DNA of 64,000 nt from Chryseobacterium paridis (GCF_016595215.1 NZ_JAENHK010000010.1:2093390-2157389), one strand, 5' to 3'; shown: positions 24,991 to 34,407, counted from the stretch's first letter. The notes: generated by a model not told the origin, from the letters alone. Program-made: numbers and translations.

Positions 24991-26892
24991 ATGATTTCTT
25001 CCAGCGATTTTGACCAGTTAAAATATAAAACCCTGAAATATTTTTGGGGGTACGATAATTTCAGAGATTCTCAGGAAGAAATTATTAATTCTATCATCAA
25101 CGAAAAGGACACATTGGTTCTGCTTCCTACAGGAGCAGGAAAATCTCTGTGTTATCAGCTTCCTGCTTTATTTAAAGAAGGAGTATGTCTCGTAATTTCT
25201 CCTTTACTTGCTCTGATGAAAGATCAGGTAAACCAGCTTAAATTTAGAGGTATTGAAGCAGAGTACCTATCTTCTGAGCTCGATGATTATGATGCAGAAG
25301 TAATCTTCAACAGATGTAAAGATGGTTTAACTAAATTACTTTACATATCTCCCGAAAGATTAACCAACAGGCAGTTCCTTCAAAATATGGAGGAAATACA
25401 GCTTTCTTTTATCGCTGTAGATGAGGCTCACTGTATTTCAGAGTGGGGTCAGGATTTCCGTCCCAGTTATCAGAATATAAAAGAGTTCAGAAAAAACAAT
25501 CCTGATATTCCATGTCTGGCGCTTACAGCTACTGCAACTCCAAAAGTTTTAGAAGAGATAAAGAATAAACTGGAACTGAAAAATCCAGTTGTCTTCCAAA
25601 AGAGTTTTAAAAGAGATAATATCAGAATCTTTACCGAAGAAGTTTCTGATAAATATCAGCGTGTTTATAATATTTTAAAATATAATAACAGCTCAGGAAT
25701 CATCTATGTTCGTACCCGAAAAGAAGCAGAACTACTCACTGAGTTTTTACATAAAAATCAACTGAAAAATGTAGACTACTTCCATGCAGGGCTAACAACA
25801 AAAGAAAAAAATGCAAAACAAAATTTATGGAATACCCGTAATAATTATGTTTTGATATCAACGAATGCCTTCGGTATGGGGATCGATAAAGATAATGTTC
25901 GCTTTGTCATCCACTACTCTCCTTCTCCATCATTAGAAAATTATTATCAGGAAATAGGACGAGCTGGAAGAGATGGACAAGATAGTTTTGCTTTTCTACT
26001 TTGGAATAAGCAAGAGATTGCCAATTTTGAACAGATCTTGAAAAATCAGATTCCTAACAAGGTGGAATTTCTGAAAATCATAACCTATCTATATTCCATT
26101 TTCCAGGTTGCAGAATATGAGCTTCCTGAAAAAGTATTCCAATTGAACATCAATGGTATTCAGAATTTCACAAAATTATCAATAGCAAAAATTAAAAATG
26201 TTCTTAATTTCCTGCATAACCAGGAGATAATCTATTACAACGATAACAAAAGCCTGTCTTCTCTGGAATTATTAATGCAGGCAGATGAAATAGAACAGCT
26301 ACCCAAAAAAGATGCTTATTTCATTGAGTTAATGCTCCGTACCATTTCGGGGATTACAACACATAAAGTAATGTTTAGCGAACAAAATGTAAGCAACAAA
26401 ATCGGAGTAGGAATCCCATTAATCAAAGAACGCCTTAAAGAACTACAACAAAAGAATTATCTCGAATATGTAGACGGAGCTTTATCAAGTATTAAATTTT
26501 TAAAACCCAGAGATGAAAGAACAATTAATGGAACCTACTGGAAACTTTTTGAACATATTCAGAGAAATAAAATTCAGAAATGGGAAGAAATGAAGTTTTA
26601 TGTCGAGAATAAAGACTACTGTAAAATGAAACTCATTCTTTCTTACTTTGGAGAAAAAAATTCCAAAACCTGTGGACAATGTTCTGTATGCGAAAAAAAC
26701 AAACAAACCATTTTTGGAAAAAATATTTCTGCACACCTTATCTCATTACTGGGTAAGAAGCCTTCAACTATTGAAGAACTTTCTATACAACTAAGCTATC
26801 ATTCAAAAGAGAACATTTTGGAAAATCTTATTTTCCTTCTGGATTCCGGAAAGGTAAAAATGCTGAACTTTAGGACGTATACTTTAGCATAG
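24991..26892 (+). CDS. RecQ family ATP-dependent DNA helicase
   Basis: 633 residues. 3'-5' superfamily 2 helicase in recombination repair. Walker A TGAGKS (47-52), DEAH in VDEAHCISEWG, motif III TATATP, and motif VI QEIGRAGRDG. Past residue 530 a Cys cluster (CKMKL, CGQCSVC) matches the RecQ zinc-binding domain, followed by a winged-helix-like region. The long HRDC extension of E. coli RecQ is not obvious. A second RecQ elsewhere in the genome is common in flavobacteria, so no symbol is assigned. Followed by a long repeat array. Confidence 0.92.
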   Translation: MISSSDFDQLKYKTLKYFWGYDNFRDSQEEIINSIINEKDTLVLLPTGAGKSLCYQLPALFKEGVCLVISPLLALMKDQVNQLKFRGIEAEYLSSELDDYDAEVIFNRCKDGLTKLLYISPERLTNRQFLQNMEEIQLSFIAVDEAHCISEWGQDFRPSYQNIKEFRKNNPDIPCLALTATATPKVLEEIKNKLELKNPVVFQKSFKRDNIRIFTEEVSDKYQRVYNILKYNNSSGIIYVRTRKEAELLTEFLHKNQLKNVDYFHAGLTTKEKNAKQNLWNTRNNYVLISTNAFGMGIDKDNVRFVIHYSPSPSLENYYQEIGRAGRDGQDSFAFLLWNKQEIANFEQILKNQIPNKVEFLKIITYLYSIFQVAEYELPEKVFQLNINGIQNFTKLSIAKIKNVLNFLHNQEIIYYNDNKSLSSLELLMQADEIEQLPKKDAYFIELMLRTISGITTHKVMFSEQNVSNKIGVGIPLIKERLKELQQKNYLEYVDGALSSIKFLKPRDERTINGTYWKLFEHIQRNKIQKWEEMKFYVENKDYCKMKLILSYFGEKNSKTCGQCSVCEKNKQTIFGKNISAHLISLLGKKPSTIEELSIQLSYHSKENILENLIFLLDSGKVKMLNFRTYTLA

Positions 26893-26896
26893 TTCT

Positions 26897-27190
26897 TTGA
26901 AAGTGAAAAGTGGAAAGTGAAAAGTGGAAAATTGAAAATGGATTATGGAAATAGGGTTTAGGGTTTAGGGTTTAGGGTTTAGGGTTTAGGGTTTAGGGTT
27001 TAGGGTTTAGGGTTTAGGGTTTAGGGTTTAGGGTTTAGCAAAAATAATTCATAATTCATAGTTAAGCTATTAATATTTACTAAGGACTTAAACTTCCCAC
27101 TTTCAACTTTCAATTTTCAACTATCAACTATCAACTATCAACTATCAACTATCAACTATCAACTGTACTCTTTCCATTTTCAACTTTCAC
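26897..27190. repeat. Heptameric repeat array with (TTTAGGG)n core
   Basis: Gene-free 319-bp gap between recQ and fmt, built largely from 7-base units. Left part: purine-rich units such as TGAAAAG and TGGAAAG. Core 26952-27038: 12.4 perfect head-to-tail copies of TAGGGTT. An AT-rich spacer follows. Right part from 27093: CTTCCCA, two CTTTCAA, TTTTCAA, six perfect CTATCAA (27121-27162), then CTGTACT, CTTTCCA, TTTTCAA and CTTTCAC. The outer parts are reverse complements in composition (GTGGAAAGTGAAAA against TTTTCAACTTTCAC), so the region can fold back on itself. Confidence 0.9.
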
Positions 27191-27199
27191 CTAAAACCC

Positions 27200-27207
27200 T
27201 ATCTTTG
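27200..27207 (+). promoter_or_regulatory. -7 promoter box of fmt
   Basis: TATCTTTG, a perfect TAnnTTTG, only 4 bases before the fmt ATG, so the mRNA must be nearly leaderless. The upstream -33 zone falls in the end of the heptamer array. Confidence 0.6.
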
Positions 27208-27211
27208 TATT

Positions 27212-28159
27212 ATGAAATCATTGAAAGTCGTTTTCCTGGGTACTCCTGAGTTTGCAAAAACTGCATTAGAAGCTATCCATCAATCTCATCATGAAGTGGT
27301 AGGCGTGATAACAGTTGCTGATAAAGCAAGCGGACGTGGCCAGAAAATCCACCAATCTCCTGTAAAAATATATGCAGATGAAAATAATCTTGCTGTTTTT
27401 CAACCAGAAAAATTAAGAAATCCGGAATTTCTACAGCAGATAAAAGAGCTCGATGCAGATGTTTTTGTGGTGGTTGCCTTTAGAATGATGCCTAAAGTTC
27501 TCTTTGAAATGCCTAAAATAGGAACATTCAACCTTCATGCTTCTCTCCTTCCCGATTACAGAGGTGCAGCACCTATTAATTATGCTGTAATCAACGGTGA
27601 AGAGAAAACAGGAGTGACTACATTTTTCATTAATGAGAAAATAGATGAAGGAAATATTTTACTTCAGAAGGAATTAGAGATCTTACCTGACGAAAATGTC
27701 GGAAGTCTTCATGACCGGTTAATGAATATTGGTTCTGAACTCATTGTAAGCACTCTTGATGGGCTTGCTGAAGATTCTATTAAAGAAAGACCGCAGCCAA
27801 ACGTTGAACATCCTAAAAATGCTTTTAAAATCTTTAAAGAGGATACTAAAATCAACTGGAATGCTCCATCGAAAACAATTCATCAGTTCATACTTGGAAT
27901 GTCTCCTTACCCAGCAGCTTTTACAACTTTGAAAATTGGAGAAGAAGATAAAGGACTAAAAATATTCGGAGGTAAATTCGAAATTTTAAATCACGACAAA
28001 GCAACAGGAACATTAGAAATATCTAAAAATACTTTTAAAATATATACCGAAGACGGAATCTACGAGCCATTAGAACTCCAGTTGGAAGGCAAAAAAAGAA
28101 TGAATATTAAAGATTTCCTGAATGGTTTCAGAAATTTTGACGAAATAAAAATGGCTTGA
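27212..28159 (+). CDS. fmt: Methionyl-tRNA formyltransferase
   Basis: 315 residues, normal length. Formylates initiator Met-tRNA using 10-formyl-THF. N-terminal FLGTPEFAKTALEAI, the catalytic segment NLHASLLPDYRGAAPINYAV with the Asn and His of the active site, then TTFFINEKIDEGNIL. The C-terminal OB-like tRNA-binding domain is about residues 205-315. The stop lies inside the terminator hairpin. Confidence 0.96.
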   Translation: MKSLKVVFLGTPEFAKTALEAIHQSHHEVVGVITVADKASGRGQKIHQSPVKIYADENNLAVFQPEKLRNPEFLQQIKELDADVFVVVAFRMMPKVLFEMPKIGTFNLHASLLPDYRGAAPINYAVINGEEKTGVTTFFINEKIDEGNILLQKELEILPDENVGSLHDRLMNIGSELIVSTLDGLAEDSIKERPQPNVEHPKNAFKIFKEDTKINWNAPSKTIHQFILGMSPYPAAFTTLKIGEEDKGLKIFGGKFEILNHDKATGTLEISKNTFKIYTEDGIYEPLELQLEGKKRMNIKDFLNGFRNFDEIKMA

Positions 28160-28178
28160 TATACTCAAGCCATTTTTT
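28149..28178. terminator. Bidirectional terminator fmt / ribBA-like
   Basis: AATGGCTTGA / TCAAGCCATT stem with a five-base loop and a run of T; it overlaps the fmt stop codon. Confidence 0.85.
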
Positions 28179-28198
28179 ATATTATTAAATTCATGATT

Positions 28199-29320
28199 CT
28201 ATAACTGAACCATTTCTGTAACTTCTACATCGTAACCACCCACCTGAGGTTTTACATCTGGATTTTGAGTCAATACTTTAAATTTATTGATTCCTAAATT
28301 TTTCAAAATCTGAGTCCCGATACCATAGTCTCTATAGTTATAAGCTAAAGTAGGATGCTGTTGCTGACCAGCCTGGTAGTCCAAAAATTGTTGTAATTTC
28401 TTTAATGTATTTTCAGAATTGGAAACGTTATTAATAAAGATAATAACCCCTTTTCCTTCTTCATTGATCATTTTAGTTACTTTCTCCAATAAAGGAGTTT
28501 CACCATTATTTAGCCTTGTCAATACATCAAAATAAGAATCAGAAGACTGAACTCTCACCAATACAGGCTCATCTACAGTCCATGCTCCTTTTGTCAATAC
28601 AAAATGAATCTGCTCATTAGAAGTCTCTCTGAAAGCATAAAAATCAAATTCTCCATAATGAGTTTTTACTTTTCTCTCTTCAATTCTGTCAACAAGATTT
28701 CCTTTTTTAAGCTGATAATGAATAAGATCCTCAATAGAAACAATCTTCATATCATGCTTTTGAGCAAATGCATATAAATCAGGAAGACGAGACATTGTTC
28801 CATCTTCGTTCATGATTTCACAAATAACACCACCCTCTTTTAATCCTGCTAAATGGGTAAGATCTATAGCTGCTTCAGTATGTCCTGCTCTTTTTAATAC
28901 TCCTCCCTTTTTTGCACGAAGCGGAAAAATATGTCCTGGTCTCATGAAGTCAGTTGGTTTGGATTTATCATCCATCAAAGCAAGAATTGTTTTAGCTCTG
29001 TCACCAGCAGAAATACCAGTAGAAGTTCCGTTTCCTAAAAGGTCAACAGAAACTGTAAAAGCTGTTTCTTTTGGATCACTGCTTCTGCTTACCATAATAT
29101 CCAGGCCTAGCTCATCACATCTCTTCTCAGGAAGAGGCATACAGATAAGCCCTCTACCATGAACAGCCATAAAATTGATCAGTTCAGGAGTCGTAAGCTC
29201 AGCAGCACAAAGAAAATCACCTTCATTCTCTCTGTTCTCATCATCTACTACTATGATTATTTTACCATTTTTAAGGTCATCAATAGCCTCAGGAATAGTA
29301 TTTAATTTAATATCAGACAT
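28199..29320 (-). CDS. ribB: DHBP synthase fused to a degenerate GTP cyclohydrolase II domain
   Basis: 373 residues. The N-terminal 200 residues are 3,4-dihydroxy-2-butanone-4-phosphate synthase (RibB): DDENRENEGDFLCAAE, GDRAKTI, and GHTEAAIDL with the Mg-binding His. The C-terminal half has RibA shape and keeps the end motif RDYGIGTQILKNLG. However, the HSECLTGDxFGSxRCDC-type zinc and catalytic segment is replaced by VQSSDSYFDVLTRLNNGE, and the EGRGIGL loop by EEGKGVIIF. Only the RibB activity is therefore likely. The start is ATG 29320; the TTG at 29341 lies in the promoter. Confidence 0.88.
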   Translation of the reverse strand: MSDIKLNTIPEAIDDLKNGKIIIVVDDENRENEGDFLCAAELTTPELINFMAVHGRGLICMPLPEKRCDELGLDIMVSRSSDPKETAFTVSVDLLGNGTSTGISAGDRAKTILALMDDKSKPTDFMRPGHIFPLRAKKGGVLKRAGHTEAAIDLTHLAGLKEGGVICEIMNEDGTMSRLPDLYAFAQKHDMKIVSIEDLIHYQLKKGNLVDRIEERKVKTHYGEFDFYAFRETSNEQIHFVLTKGAWTVDEPVLVRVQSSDSYFDVLTRLNNGETPLLEKVTKMINEEGKGVIIFINNVSNSENTLKKLQQFLDYQAGQQQHPTLAYNYRDYGIGTQILKNLGINKFKVLTQNPDVKPQVGGYDVEVTEMVQL

Positions 29321-29338
29321 TTTTACTTTAAATTTTTG

Positions 29339-29370
29339 CAAAGATACTTATAAAAATAGGCATCTGCCAA
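29339..29370 (-). promoter_or_regulatory. Promoter of the ribB gene
   Basis: On the minus strand TTG (29368-29370), a 21-base spacer, and TATCTTTG (29339-29346). Confidence 0.55.
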
Positions 29371-29387
29371 TTAATATAAATGGTTTG

Positions 29388-30392
29388 TTATGCTTTGATT
29401 AAAGAGTCTTTAGCTTTTCTGAAAATCTTATAAGAATCAAGTCTTTTCTGATGATCATAAATATGAGAATTGATGATCAGTTCGTCTACATTAAACTTCT
29501 CCTGAAAACTTTTCATCTTTTCCTCTACCTCAGATTGATTGCCAATAAAACTATATCTCAGTTTTTGTAAAACAGCAGATCTTTCCATTGGAGACCATAT
29601 ATCATCCATATCAGCAACTGGTGGAGCAAATGGCTTTCTATCGTTTCTGATAATATTAAGAAATGCCTGAAATAATGTGGTGGATAGTTGATGGGCTTCT
29701 TCCGAAGTTTCAGCTGCTGTTCCATTTACACAGGCTAAAATATAAGGTTTATCTAAATGTTTTGAAGGCTCGAAATGTTCTCTGTAAATATTAAAAGCCA
29801 TTTCCATTTGCTCCGGAGCAAAATGTCCGGCAAAAGCATAAGGAAGTCCTAATTCTGCAGCAAGCCAAGCACTATCTGTACTTGATCCAAGAATGTATAA
29901 TGGAATATCCAGTCCTTCACCGGGAATAGCACGAACCAGAGATTCAGAATTTTCTTTAGAAAAATATTTTTGTAATTCTAAAATCTGTCTTGGAAACTGC
30001 TCATTAATAATAGCAGGATTTCTTCCTAATGCTTGCGCAGTAATACCATCTGTTCCGGGAGCTCTTCCCAAACCAAGATCGATCCTTCCGGGAAAAAGAG
30101 ATTCCAAGGTTCCAAATTGCTCAGCGATAACCAAAGAACTATGGTTTGGAAGCATAACCCCTCCTGAACCTACTCTTATTTTCTTAGTTCCATTGGCGAT
30201 AAAACCGATAAGAACGGACGTCGCAGAGCTGGCAATGCTAGCCATATTATGATGTTCTGCAAGCCAAAATCTTTTATAATCAAGATTTTCTGCATGGTTT
30301 GCTAAGGACAAACTGTCCTGAAAGGTATCATGAATGCTTTTCCCTTGCTTTACTGGAGCAAGATCTAAAACAGATATTTCAAAATTTTTCAT
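29388..30392 (-). CDS. LLM class flavin-dependent oxidoreductase
   Basis: 334 residues, cytoplasmic luciferase-like TIM-barrel monooxygenase using reduced FMN. Typical motifs are RFWLAEHHNMASIASSATSV near the N-terminus, RVGSGGVMLPNHSSLVIAEQ, and LFPGRIDLGLGRAPGTD, as in the MsnO8/YhbW-type subfamily. Substrate unknown. Divergent from the astacin gene across a 385-base gap with a perfect inverted repeat close upstream of this gene. Confidence 0.88.
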   Translation of the reverse strand: MKNFEISVLDLAPVKQGKSIHDTFQDSLSLANHAENLDYKRFWLAEHHNMASIASSATSVLIGFIANGTKKIRVGSGGVMLPNHSSLVIAEQFGTLESLFPGRIDLGLGRAPGTDGITAQALGRNPAIINEQFPRQILELQKYFSKENSESLVRAIPGEGLDIPLYILGSSTDSAWLAAELGLPYAFAGHFAPEQMEMAFNIYREHFEPSKHLDKPYILACVNGTAAETSEEAHQLSTTLFQAFLNIIRNDRKPFAPPVADMDDIWSPMERSAVLQKLRYSFIGNQSEVEEKMKSFQEKFNVDELIINSHIYDHQKRLDSYKIFRKAKDSLIKA

Positions 30393-30777
30393 ATTGAGAA
30401 ATTATTTTTTTAGGTAATATGAAAGCTTACTTACAGATTTCATATTATGAATTTAAGTTCTAAAAAATCAAACAAATTTAATACATAAAAATTGTATTAG
30501 TTACTTTTTGTAATTGATAAGTCTGATTGCCTATTTCAGGCAAAAACTATTGAAAAATTTTAAATCTTAAAGATATCTTTTGTAAGTAAGCAGAGATATA
30601 TAAAAAAGAATTTGCTCTAAGTTTTTCATTGCATCATCAGTCTCTTTTTTAAATCACTGAAACAAAACAACTAATTATCAAAAATTTTAGATTTTCATTA
30701 TTAATAATTCATATATAAGAGAAATAAAATGTTATATTTGTATAAGAACTTAAATTTCAACACCAAAAAGTATTATT
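30393..30777. other. Divergent intergenic region, LLM oxidoreductase / astacin
   Basis: 385 bases without a gene. It holds a perfect 10-base inverted repeat TAATATGAAA / TTTCATATTA (30415-30447), 23 bases upstream of the LLM gene. The spacer element GCTTACTTACA (30425-30435) is repeated inverted at 30581-30591. A perfect -7 box TATATTTG (30733-30740) lies 37 bases before the astacin ATG. Nothing else recognised. Confidence 0.5.
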
Positions 30778-31620
30778 ATGAACAAAAACCTAAATGGCTT
30801 ACTCCAGAAAGTATGGCCACAAAAAAAAATTCTTTTGAGTTTTATAACAGTCCTTACCCTGGCTTCTTGTGATAAGAACGAAGGAATTATGGAGGAAGCA
30901 CAAACTAATTCCATCAATTCTCAAAACATTAAAAAGGGACAATTGGGAGGCCAAGCCATTACCTACGAAAGAAAAAATGGAATGAATTTTTTCCAGGGAG
31001 ATATTGTACTTTCTGATGAACAGTTAGCAGGAAATGAATCTCATAATAAAGGAGGAGCTACTCTTTCAAGATGGCCATCAGGTAAAATCTATTATACCGT
31101 TGCCAGCAACATGGGTTCTATTAATGCAAATAAAATTACCAATGCCGTTAATGAATATAATAATAAAACCAATACCCAGTGGATTCCCCGAACTAATCAA
31201 ACTAATTATGTGGAATTTATTTTTGGAAGCTCATCAGGATATGATGGATGGGCTCATATAGGATATCAAGGTGGAAAACAGAATATTTCTTTGGATCAAA
31301 ATATCGATTTAGCGTCTGTCATTCATGAAATGGGCCATACTGTGGGACTTTACCACGAACATTGCCGTAAAGACAGAGATCAATATGTAAGTATCCAGTG
31401 GAATAATATTCAAAATGGACAGGCCTATAATTTCGATATTTATAATTCGGGAACAGATATAGGTCCTTTCAATATCAATTCCGTAATGATGTATTGGCCA
31501 AATTCCTACTCTAAAAATGGGCAACCCACTATCAAAAGAGCAAATGGCACTAATTTTACCTATAACAGAACCGGCTTTACAACTGGGGATCTGAATACGA
31601 TCAATTCTATGTATCCTTAA
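30778..31620 (+). CDS. M12A (astacin/flavastacin-like) metalloprotease lipoprotein
   Basis: 280 residues. Lipobox LTLASC (Cys31). After a propeptide-like stretch to about 90, the astacin catalytic domain carries HEMGHTVGLYHEHCRKDRDQY: zinc ligands His183, His187 and His193, catalytic Glu184, and the family Glu after the third His. The Met-turn is SVMMYWP. Flavastacin of Chryseobacterium (now Elizabethkingia) meningosepticum is the known relative. Secreted or surface-anchored endopeptidase, likely nutritional. No T9SS domain is visible. Confidence 0.92.
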   Translation: MNKNLNGLLQKVWPQKKILLSFITVLTLASCDKNEGIMEEAQTNSINSQNIKKGQLGGQAITYERKNGMNFFQGDIVLSDEQLAGNESHNKGGATLSRWPSGKIYYTVASNMGSINANKITNAVNEYNNKTNTQWIPRTNQTNYVEFIFGSSSGYDGWAHIGYQGGKQNISLDQNIDLASVIHEMGHTVGLYHEHCRKDRDQYVSIQWNNIQNGQAYNFDIYNSGTDIGPFNINSVMMYWPNSYSKNGQPTIKRANGTNFTYNRTGFTTGDLNTINSMYP

Positions 31621-31645
31621 TTTATAAAAGGTTTATCATATAATT

Positions 31646-31681
31646 TAAGGAAAGAATTTTTAAGAATTCTTTCCTTTTTTA
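31646..31681. terminator. Bidirectional terminator astacin / pif1-like
   Basis: AAGGAAAGAATT / AATTCTTTCCTT stem with a short loop and T tract. It overlaps the 3' end of the convergent helicase gene. Confidence 0.85.
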
Positions 31682-33786
31682 TAATTATAATGATTGATCA
31701 AGATCCTAATTTCATTAAACTCAAAATCATTTGGTAAAGCACTCTTCCATTCCGTAAGGGTTTCATGAGGATTTTTATAAAACTCTGTTTCAAAAGCTTT
31801 GATCTTATCAGAGGTAATCACTCTTGAAATATCCAACAATCCTTGTTCTGCAAATTTTGCTAAGTGACCGATTACGGTTTCTTTCACCAGTCCTCTTTCC
31901 AAGGAGATTTCTCCGATTGTTTTCCCCTGTTCAAATAATTGAAAAGTAAGCACCTGAGAAGGAACTTTGGCTATTTTCAAATTAACTTCCTTATCATTTT
32001 TTTCATCTAAAAGCTTAGTTTCCAGCAAGTGTACATCTTTCAATCCATTTAAATATTCTTCGATATCTTCCAGCCAGCTTTTAAATTCTTCGTTATATTG
32101 TTTTAATCCCTTTGCTCCCTTTATTTCAGCATAAAATTCTTTTAAAGGATTGAAAACTTTATCCCGAATTTCTGTGAAAAAGAAATTAACTGCTCCTTTT
32201 GCTTTGCTTTCAATTTCAGACCATTCCTCTTTCTTATCAACAAAAAATCCTATTTTCTGAGTCAGGATCCGCTCTAATTTCCCAAAGATCTTTCCAAGCT
32301 GTACGATCTCATGTTTTAATTGAATATAAAGCTGCTTGGTTTTTACATGATCGATGCTTTTTGTCGTGATAGAAAGATTATTCCAATCTTCAACTTCTTT
32401 TAAGAACCAAAGACTATCCAAAGTACGAAGTACTTTTTTGATGCTGTAATCGTATTTTTCTTTATTTAAAATATCTTCAACATGATCATTAGCAAAAGTA
32501 TCACCCTGGAACTGAAGAATTCTATTATCCTTAAATATTACTTCAGGAGTTATTTTAGATTTCAAAATAATTCCTTCCAACGTTCTGCAACGGGATAATG
32601 CAACATATACCTGCCCTGCAGTAAAACTTTTTCCTGCGTCAATAATTACCTTATCGAAAGTTAATCCCTGACTTTTGTGAATAGTCACGGCCCACGCCAG
32701 CTTAATCGGAAACTGTTCAAAGCTTCCCAGAACTTCCTCTTTAATATTTTTATCGGTATCAAGAAAATACTTCTTCTGTTCCCAGACTTCTCTTTTTACT
32801 GTGATCTCTCTTTCACTTCCTTCTAAAACAACACGGATCTCGTTTTCATCCAATCCAATAATTTCAGCAAGCTTTCCATTAAAATACTTTTTCTCCGGAG
32901 AAATATCATTTCTGATAAACATCACCTGAGCTCCAATTTTTAATTCCAAAAACTGCTCATTGGGAAATTGATTTTCTTTAAATTCTCCGAAAAGTTTAGC
33001 TTCATAGGTATTGGCATCCACTTTTATTTCTCCAAGTTTCTGCTGATTGATCTCATCTGCCATCTTATTATGAGAACATAAATAGACATAAGAATCCTGC
33101 CCTGTTTCAAAATCAGGATCATATCGTTCATTGAGATGATCAAAATCAATATTAGCAACATCTCCATCCCGGATAGCATTCAAAATTTCTAAAAACTCCT
33201 GGTCAGACTGCCTATACACCTTTGTTAATTCAATGGTGATCAAAGGGATTTCCTTAATGGCAAGACTGTCAAAAAAGAAAGGAGACTGATAATATTGCTT
33301 TAAAACATGCTCATCTCTCACTACAGGCGGAAGCTGATAAAGATCTCCAATGAACAACATCTGAACACCACCAAATCTCTGATTATTTCTCCTCACAAAC
33401 CGTAAGGAAAAATCCATCATATCCAAAACATCAGCTCTTAACATAGAAACCTCATCAATGATGATGATCTCTACCTCTCTTAAAAGCTTAAGCTTATCTT
33501 TCCGATATTTAAAATGATGCATCAGGTCAGCAATATTATTCGCTAAGCTTCCATCTATTCTGTCAGTAGTTGGCAGAAAAGTCCGAAGTGGTAAACCAAA
33601 CATCGAATGAATGGTCACTCCCCCAGCATTTATGGCAGCAATTCCTGTAGGTGCAATTACAATGTATTTTTTCTTTGTTCTTTTTACAAAATCGTTAAGA
33701 AAAGTCGTTTTACCTGTCCCTGCTTTTCCTGTAAGGAAAACACTTCTGTTGGTATGTTCTATTATGTCAAAAAAATGATTGTTCAT
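31660..33786 (-). CDS. Pif1-type helicase with C-terminal helix-turn-helix
   Basis: 708 residues. Superfamily 1B helicase: Walker A GKAGTGKTT near residue 20, APTGIAAINAGGVTIHSMF, DEVSMLRADVLDMM (Walker B), GDLYQLPPV, and the C-terminal helicase motif AVTIHKSQGLTFDKV with YVALSRC. Residues past 600 form a winged-helix HTH (TIGEISLERGLVKETVIGHL) like the HTH_40 module of RecQ-type proteins. Expected 5'-3' unwinding, including G-quadruplex DNA. The start is ATG 33786; the TTG at 33795 sits in a TAATTTTG -7 box (33793-33800). Confidence 0.9.
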   Translation of the reverse strand: MNNHFFDIIEHTNRSVFLTGKAGTGKTTFLNDFVKRTKKKYIVIAPTGIAAINAGGVTIHSMFGLPLRTFLPTTDRIDGSLANNIADLMHHFKYRKDKLKLLREVEIIIIDEVSMLRADVLDMMDFSLRFVRRNNQRFGGVQMLFIGDLYQLPPVVRDEHVLKQYYQSPFFFDSLAIKEIPLITIELTKVYRQSDQEFLEILNAIRDGDVANIDFDHLNERYDPDFETGQDSYVYLCSHNKMADEINQQKLGEIKVDANTYEAKLFGEFKENQFPNEQFLELKIGAQVMFIRNDISPEKKYFNGKLAEIIGLDENEIRVVLEGSEREITVKREVWEQKKYFLDTDKNIKEEVLGSFEQFPIKLAWAVTIHKSQGLTFDKVIIDAGKSFTAGQVYVALSRCRTLEGIILKSKITPEVIFKDNRILQFQGDTFANDHVEDILNKEKYDYSIKKVLRTLDSLWFLKEVEDWNNLSITTKSIDHVKTKQLYIQLKHEIVQLGKIFGKLERILTQKIGFFVDKKEEWSEIESKAKGAVNFFFTEIRDKVFNPLKEFYAEIKGAKGLKQYNEEFKSWLEDIEEYLNGLKDVHLLETKLLDEKNDKEVNLKIAKVPSQVLTFQLFEQGKTIGEISLERGLVKETVIGHLAKFAEQGLLDISRVITSDKIKAFETEFYKNPHETLTEWKSALPNDFEFNEIRILINHYNYKKGKNS

Positions 33787-33869
33787 CGCTGCCAAAATTA
33801 CGGAAAATGAATTTGAAAACCGTCTTATGGCATAACTTTTGAGTCCGTTTTTTAAAGGGAAAAACTAAT

Positions 33870-34316
33870 ATGAGAAAAGTACAAACGCAAATTTCTGCGA
33901 TAACACTATGCTTAACACTGGCTTTAGTTTCTTGTGGAACAAAAAATGTCACCGATAATTTACCAAAAGATATTTCAGAAAGACCAGCTGATGAAAACAG
34001 CAAGAAGTATGATGAAGTTCAATTGGAAAAAATAAAATCTGCCATAGAATCTGAAATCGCAAAAGAAAAATGTACTAATCCTGATGATTGGAAATCAGCA
34101 CCAATAGGATCTAAAGCATGTGGTGGTCCAAAATCCTACATTGCCTATCCTAAAACAATGGAAGATCAAATCTTACCCAAAATAGAAGATTACAATAAAA
34201 GGGAGGCTGATTTCAACACCAAATATGGCATAACTTCAGATTGTTCTGTGATTGCAGAACCCCAAGGAATACAATGTAATAATGGAAAGGCAGAACTCAT
34301 ATATGCCGGACAATAA
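33870..34316 (+). CDS. Hypothetical lipoprotein
   Basis: 148 residues, family not recognised. Signal peptide with lipobox LALVSC (Cys22). The mature part has a helical KSAIESEIAKEK segment followed by four Cys (KC.., KAC, DC, QC) that could form two disulfides, and the motif ACGGPKSYIAYP, which resembles small secreted proteins of Flavobacteriia. Divergent from the Pif1-like gene; function unknown. Confidence 0.75.
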   Translation: MRKVQTQISAITLCLTLALVSCGTKNVTDNLPKDISERPADENSKKYDEVQLEKIKSAIESEIAKEKCTNPDDWKSAPIGSKACGGPKSYIAYPKTMEDQILPKIEDYNKREADFNTKYGITSDCSVIAEPQGIQCNNGKAELIYAGQ

Positions 34317-34371
34317 ATAAACCTATATAATACACTAAACTCGACCAGGAGTTTATCACTAAGGATTCTTA

Positions 34372-34407
34372 AAAAAAAGTTCTGCCGACTGACAGAACTT
34401 TTTTATT
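34372..34407. terminator. Bidirectional terminator
   Basis: AAAAGTTCTG / CAGAACTTTT stem with an 8-base loop and A/T tracts on both sides, between the convergent lipoprotein and gamma carbonic anhydrase genes. Confidence 0.85.

Noticed and set aside
26952..27038. (TTTAGGG)n considered as CRISPR array or plant contamination
   Set aside because: There are no spacers, so it is not CRISPR. Flanking DNA is ordinary flavobacterial sequence with other heptamers, so contamination is unlikely; assembly error remains possible.
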